Below are positions 60,812 to 64,000 of a stretch of DNA of 64,000 nt, piece by piece. The number at the start of each line of letters is the position of its first letter. The first letter of the stretch is position 1. Under the pieces are notes generated by a model that made no database searches, was not told where the DNA came from, and worked only from the letters and a program-made list of their open reading frames with translations. The position numbers and the translations under genes were made by a program. The DNA comes from an uncultured Erythrobacter sp. (GTDB taxonomy: Bacteria; Pseudomonadota; Alphaproteobacteria; Sphingomonadales; Sphingomonadaceae), in the NCBI GenBank assembly GCA_913055155.1, contig CAJXJR010000005.1, positions 62,001-126,000 of the forward strand, given 5' to 3'.

Positions 60812-61746
60812 GCCGCGGCGCGCTGCAAGCGATCGTTGATGGCGCGCCCCATGCCGTGCTGCGGGATCGGCGCCACCGCAATCCGGGCCTTGTCCGATGC
60901 TGCACCCTCGTGCAGCGCCGCGTAGAGCCTGGACGCCGCTTCGGCCAGGTCTCCGCCGGGCGAGAGGTTTACGTCGCCCACGATCTCGCCAAACCCGATC
61001 ATGAACGTATCCGCTTCGGGCGAAGTTACACCCAGCGCAACAGGCTTTCCGGGCGAATAGTGTTTCGCGAGTTGTCCCGGAGCCTGGATAGTTGCGCCGC
61101 GCGACTTGGCTTCCGGGCCGAGCACCTCTGCCAGCTCCTCCGCTGCAATCGGTCCAGGGCGCAGCAAGCGCCAGCCGCCTTGTGGATCGAGCGCGACTAT
61201 GGTCGATTCCAGCCCCGCTTCGCACGCACCGCCGTCGATCACCGAGGGAGCGTCCATCCCAAAGGATTCCAGCACGTGCTCGGGCCGCGTCGGGCTGACG
61301 GCATTGCTGCGGTTGGCAGACGGCGCCGCCAGCGGCAGGCCTGTTTCCGCCAGCAGCCGCGCGGCAATCGGGTGCCCCGGCTGGCGCAAGGCAATGGTGC
61401 CCAGCCCCGCCGTCACCGCGGGGGCAATTCCGGCGCCTTCGCGCAAGGGCAGCACCAGCGTGAGCGGACCCGGCCAGAAACGCGCCGCCAGTTTCTCCGC
61501 CACGGCATCGAACACGGCCAGCTTGCGCGCCATGTCCAGCGAGGAAACATGCACGATCAGCGGGTTGAAATCGGGCCGACCCTTGGTGCGATAGATCTGC
61601 GCCACCGCATCGGCGCTGTCGGCGCGCGCAGCCAGGCCGTAAACCGTCTCTGTCGGCATGGCGACAAGCCCCCCGGCGCGCAGGATCTGCGCCGCCTTGG
61701 CCATGCCTTCGTCGTCAGGCGCTATCAGGGCTTGCTTGCCGCTCAT
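60808..61746 (-). CDS. L-threonylcarbamoyladenylate synthase (Sua5 form)
   Basis: A 312-residue enzyme that makes threonylcarbamoyl-AMP from threonine, bicarbonate and ATP for tRNA t6A37. The TsaC/YrdC domain (~10-200) shows GGLVAMPTETVYGLAARADSADAVAQIYRTKGRPDFNPLIVHV, KFWPGPLTLVLP-type, RQPGHPIAARLLAETGLPLAAPSANRSNAVSPTRPEHV, and STIVALD. The C-terminal Sua5 domain (~215-305) makes it the long Sua5 type rather than the short TsaC. Divergent from the DUF815 ATPase by 26 bases. tRNA-modification partners are not nearby. Confidence 0.93.
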   Translation of the reverse strand: MSGKQALIAPDDEGMAKAAQILRAGGLVAMPTETVYGLAARADSADAVAQIYRTKGRPDFNPLIVHVSSLDMARKLAVFDAVAEKLAARFWPGPLTLVLPLREGAGIAPAVTAGLGTIALRQPGHPIAARLLAETGLPLAAPSANRSNAVSPTRPEHVLESFGMDAPSVIDGGACEAGLESTIVALDPQGGWRLLRPGPIAAEELAEVLGPEAKSRGATIQAPGQLAKHYSPGKPVALGVTSPEADTFMIGFGEIVGDVNLSPGGDLAEAASRLYAALHEGAASDKARIAVAPIPQHGMGRAINDRLQRAAA

Positions 61747-61772
61747 GGGCCCTGCCTATAGGGACGAACGCG

Positions 61773-62600
61773 ATGGAAGACCAAGCCGAACTCCTCGCCC
61801 GCATTGCTGCCGCGCTGGAACAGCTGGCGCCGGGCACACGCACAGGTGCCGACTGGCGCGCCAGCCCTGCCTATGTCTGGAATACCAGCGGCGCGCGCGC
61901 GGTGGCAGCGATCGATGCGCCTGCACTCAGCCTGCTACGCGGAATCGACAAGCAGAAGCACGCCGTCACCGGCAACGTCGCGCGGCTGGCGCAAGGCCTG
62001 CCCGCGCACGACATGCTGCTGTGGGGCGCGCGCGGCATGGGCAAGTCTGCATTGCTGCGCGCATCGGTGGCCGATGCCCAGGCGAGCGGAGGCGAGCTGG
62101 CACTGGTGCAGGTCGCAACGGACGCGGTGGCCTCGCTGCCCGCGCTGTTCGGCGATCTCGCAAGGGCAGAACGCAACTTTCTGGTGTTCATCGACGACCT
62201 GGGCTTTGCCGAAGGCGATTCCACCACCCCGCGCCACTTGCGCAGCTGGCTGGATGGCGGTGTCGAGGCGCGTCCGGCCAACGTGCGTCTTGCCGTCACG
62301 TCGAACCGCCGCGCGATCCTGCCGCGCCACGGCAGCGAGCAGGACGACCCGATCAACCCGCGCGACGCGGTGGACGACAACCTTGCCCTGGCAGACCGGT
62401 TCGGCCTGTCACTGGGGTTCCACAACGCCAGCCAGGACGATTACCTCGAAATCCTGCGCGGTTATGCCGCCGAGTACGAGCTGACGCTCGACGAAGCCGA
62501 AGCGCTGGAATGGGCCAAGCGGCGCGGCGCACGCTCGGGCCGCGTGGCCTGGCATTTCATCACCGAACTGGCCGGCCGCGCGGGAAAACCGCTCGGCTAA
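61773..62600 (+). CDS. DUF815-family P-loop ATPase
   Basis: A 275-residue AAA-like ATP-binding protein. Walker A is LLWGARGMGKSALLRAS (~84-100), Walker B FLVFIDDLGFAEGD (~135), then a sensor-like VTSNRRAILPRH and a C-terminal arginine-rich part. The family typically carries the leading helix DKQKHAVTGNVARLAQGLPAHDML. Function is unproven. It is divergent from the Sua5 gene and convergent with the sorbosone dehydrogenase gene four bases downstream. Confidence 0.85.
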   Translation: MEDQAELLARIAAALEQLAPGTRTGADWRASPAYVWNTSGARAVAAIDAPALSLLRGIDKQKHAVTGNVARLAQGLPAHDMLLWGARGMGKSALLRASVADAQASGGELALVQVATDAVASLPALFGDLARAERNFLVFIDDLGFAEGDSTTPRHLRSWLDGGVEARPANVRLAVTSNRRAILPRHGSEQDDPINPRDAVDDNLALADRFGLSLGFHNASQDDYLEILRGYAAEYELTLDEAEALEWAKRRGARSGRVAWHFITELAGRAGKPLG

Positions 62601-62603
62601 GCC

Positions 62604-64000
62604 TTACATGATGTCTTCGGGGGAGATCGCGCCTTCCTCGAAAGCGCGCGCCGGATCGCCGATCAGCTGGCGGCGCGGCGGCAGGCTTTCGCCCGAATTG
62701 CGCTCGATCGCTGCGGCTCCTTCGGCACCCGGAGCAGTCACGCGCCAGATGATGTTGCCGGTATCGTCGCTTACCAGCAGCGCGCCGGTGCGGTCCCACT
62801 CCACCCATGTCGGGCGGCCGTGGGTTTCGCCGTTCTCGGCCAGGAACGGTTCGAGCACCATCTTCGGCTTGTCCACCGGGTTGCCGCGTTCGTCGAACTC
62901 CACGAACACCACGTCATAGCCCGAAGGCGGCAAGCGATTCCACGAACCGTGGCGAGCGATGAAGGCACCGTGGCCGAATTGTTCGCCCATGGTCGTGCCT
63001 TCCTCGGTAAAGACCAGCCCCAGCGCGGCGACGTGGGCGCCCAGCGCGTATTGCGGCGTGCGGGTATAGTCGGTGAGGAAGCGTGGCATCGGCGCCTCTA
63101 CGCGTTCGTCCACCACGTCGTTGTAATAGACCCACGGCCAGCCGTAGTGCACGCCGATGGGCACGTTCGACATGTAATCGGGCACCAGGTCCGATCCCAG
63201 CATGTCGCGCTCGTTCACGGTGGTCCACAATTCGCCCGTCCACGGGTTCCAAGCCATGCCGTTGGGGTTGCGCAGGCCTGCGCCGAACAGGCGGGCAGAG
63301 CCGCTGGCCAGGCTGAGTTCGTGAATGGCGGCGCGGCCTTCCTCGATCTCCATCCCGCCTTCGCCGATGTTGGAGGCAGAACCGACCGCGATATACAGCC
63401 GCTCGCCATCTTCGGAGAGGATGATGTTGCGCATCCAGTGGTTGCCGGCAGGCGGCAAGTCGGCCAGCTTCTCCGGCTCTCCGGTCACTTCGTTCGCGCC
63501 TTCCTCGTAATCGAAGCGCAGCAGGGCATCGTGGTTGGCGATGTAGAGCTTGCCGTCGGCCCAGGCGATACCGGAGGGCGAATCGAGATCGTCCTCGCGC
63601 AGCACGTGGCGCTCATCCGCCACGCCGTCTTCATCAGTATCGCGCAGCAGCACCAGCTGGTTGGGCGATTCGCCCGCACTGCCTGCTTCGCTGAACAGGA
63701 TGCCGGCGACGAAATTGGTCAGCCAGCCGCCAGCCACTTCGGTCTTGGGCGCCCGGGTGAGCGTGACGAGGATATCGCCGTTGGGCATGGCATAGATCAC
63801 CCGTGGGTGGTCCAGCCCTTCGGCAAAGCGGTTCACCACCAGCCCTTCGGCCGCGGTGGGCGCCATGTCGTCTGCCCAGCCGATCGGCTTGGCGACGCGC
63901 ACCGTGGGCACCATCTGCGGATCGGGCGCCACCAGCACCGGGTCGGTGCCTGTGGTCTCTTCCAGCGAAATCGTGGCGGGTTCGCCCTGGAACAGCCACC
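62604..64000 (-). CDS. PQQ-dependent sugar dehydrogenase, sorbosone dehydrogenase family (N-terminus cut)
   Basis: The last ~465 residues of a periplasmic six-bladed beta-propeller enzyme. The frame is open through the right window edge (start outside). Typical segments are EGLDHPRVIYAMPNGDILVTLTRAP, NQLVLLRDTDEDGVADER, HDALLRFDYEEGANE, GNHWMRNIILSEDGERLYIAVGSASNIGEGG, GLRNPNGMAWNPWTGELWTTVNERD, YGWPWVYY and HGSWNRLPPSGYDVVFVEFD. These are conserved in soluble aldose/L-sorbosone dehydrogenases. Whether it binds PQQ and which sugar it uses are unknown. Confidence 0.88.
   Translation of the reverse strand, partial: WLFQGEPATISLEETTGTDPVLVAPDPQMVPTVRVAKPIGWADDMAPTAAEGLVVNRFAEGLDHPRVIYAMPNGDILVTLTRAPKTEVAGGWLTNFVAGILFSEAGSAGESPNQLVLLRDTDEDGVADERHVLREDDLDSPSGIAWADGKLYIANHDALLRFDYEEGANEVTGEPEKLADLPPAGNHWMRNIILSEDGERLYIAVGSASNIGEGGMEIEEGRAAIHELSLASGSARLFGAGLRNPNGMAWNPWTGELWTTVNERDMLGSDLVPDYMSNVPIGVHYGWPWVYYNDVVDERVEAPMPRFLTDYTRTPQYALGAHVAALGLVFTEEGTTMGEQFGHGAFIARHGSWNRLPPSGYDVVFVEFDERGNPVDKPKMVLEPFLAENGETHGRPTWVEWDRTGALLVSDDTGNIIWRVTAPGAEGAAAIERNSGESLPPRRQLIGDPARAFEEGAISPEDIM

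Overview
The window looks like chromosomal DNA of a GC-rich alphaproteobacterium, most likely a sphingomonad of the Erythrobacteraceae type. This is inferred from gene content, not from a marker gene: the alphaproteobacterial cell-cycle regulators SciP (DUF1153) and TrcR (DUF1013), a bactofilin, DUF3035 and DUF1192 proteins, a HemB with an aspartate-type metal motif, CarD/CdnL, and a PQQ-type sorbosone dehydrogenase. Coding density is high and overlapping start/stop codons are common. I see no tRNA, rRNA, insertion sequence, prophage or CRISPR array.

Layout. 1-6100: end of lspA, DUF3035 lipoprotein, CNNM/CorC membrane protein, OmpA-like lipoprotein, CysQ-type phosphatase, sucC and a DUF6265 protein. 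Two related, hairpin-rich intergenic elements fill the two convergent gaps here. 6.2-15.4 kb: etfBA behind a promoter that overlaps a near-perfect palindrome, an exported TonB-C-like protein, an RND efflux operon (adaptor, pump, DUF445) and a GlsB-type membrane protein. 15.5-25.1 kb: sciP, mnmA, a serine hydrolase, the coupled pdxH/CDF/PhzF unit, a DnaJ-like chaperone, a YihY protein and fabI. 25.1-31.6 kb: a long minus-strand unit (aldo/keto reductase, nadD, rsfS, rlmH, EnvC-like protein, CtpA protease, dsbB, coq7). 31.7-39.7 kb: proA, a cell-wall pair (M23 peptidase overlapping a bactofilin), trcR, a glycosyltransferase with an LpxH-like phosphatase, and an NTF2-like/quinone oxidoreductase pair. 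39.8-48.1 kb: clpA, M1 peptidase, a DNA-repair pair (ligase-associated exonuclease and ATP-dependent ligase), DUF1275 and a truncated globin. 48.1-54.4 kb: a compressed minus-strand operon (hemB, GNAT, spermidine-synthase-like, gamma carbonic anhydrase, DUF167) and another M23 peptidase. 54.6-64 kb: SUV3-like helicase, S4 protein, ferredoxin, YihY, carD, a DUF2807 protein, a small lipoprotein, Sua5, DUF815 ATPase and a truncated sorbosone dehydrogenase.

Themes. Envelope building and remodelling dominates: three LytM/M23 proteins, a CtpA protease, a bactofilin, OmpA, an LpxH-like enzyme and LspA. Cell-cycle or global transcription control (SciP, TrcR, CarD) and translation factors (RlmH, RsfS, MnmA, Sua5) come next.

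The most unusual signals are not proteins. First, a family of intergenic elements made of serial hairpins, where loops are conserved while stems change in a compensatory way (655-1020, 3147-3440, and a mosaic relative at 29250-29400). Second, three strong hairpins occlude or touch the translation start of exported proteins (7935-7979, 42573-42599, 60437-60482). All structural claims were read by eye and need folding and genome-wide comparison.
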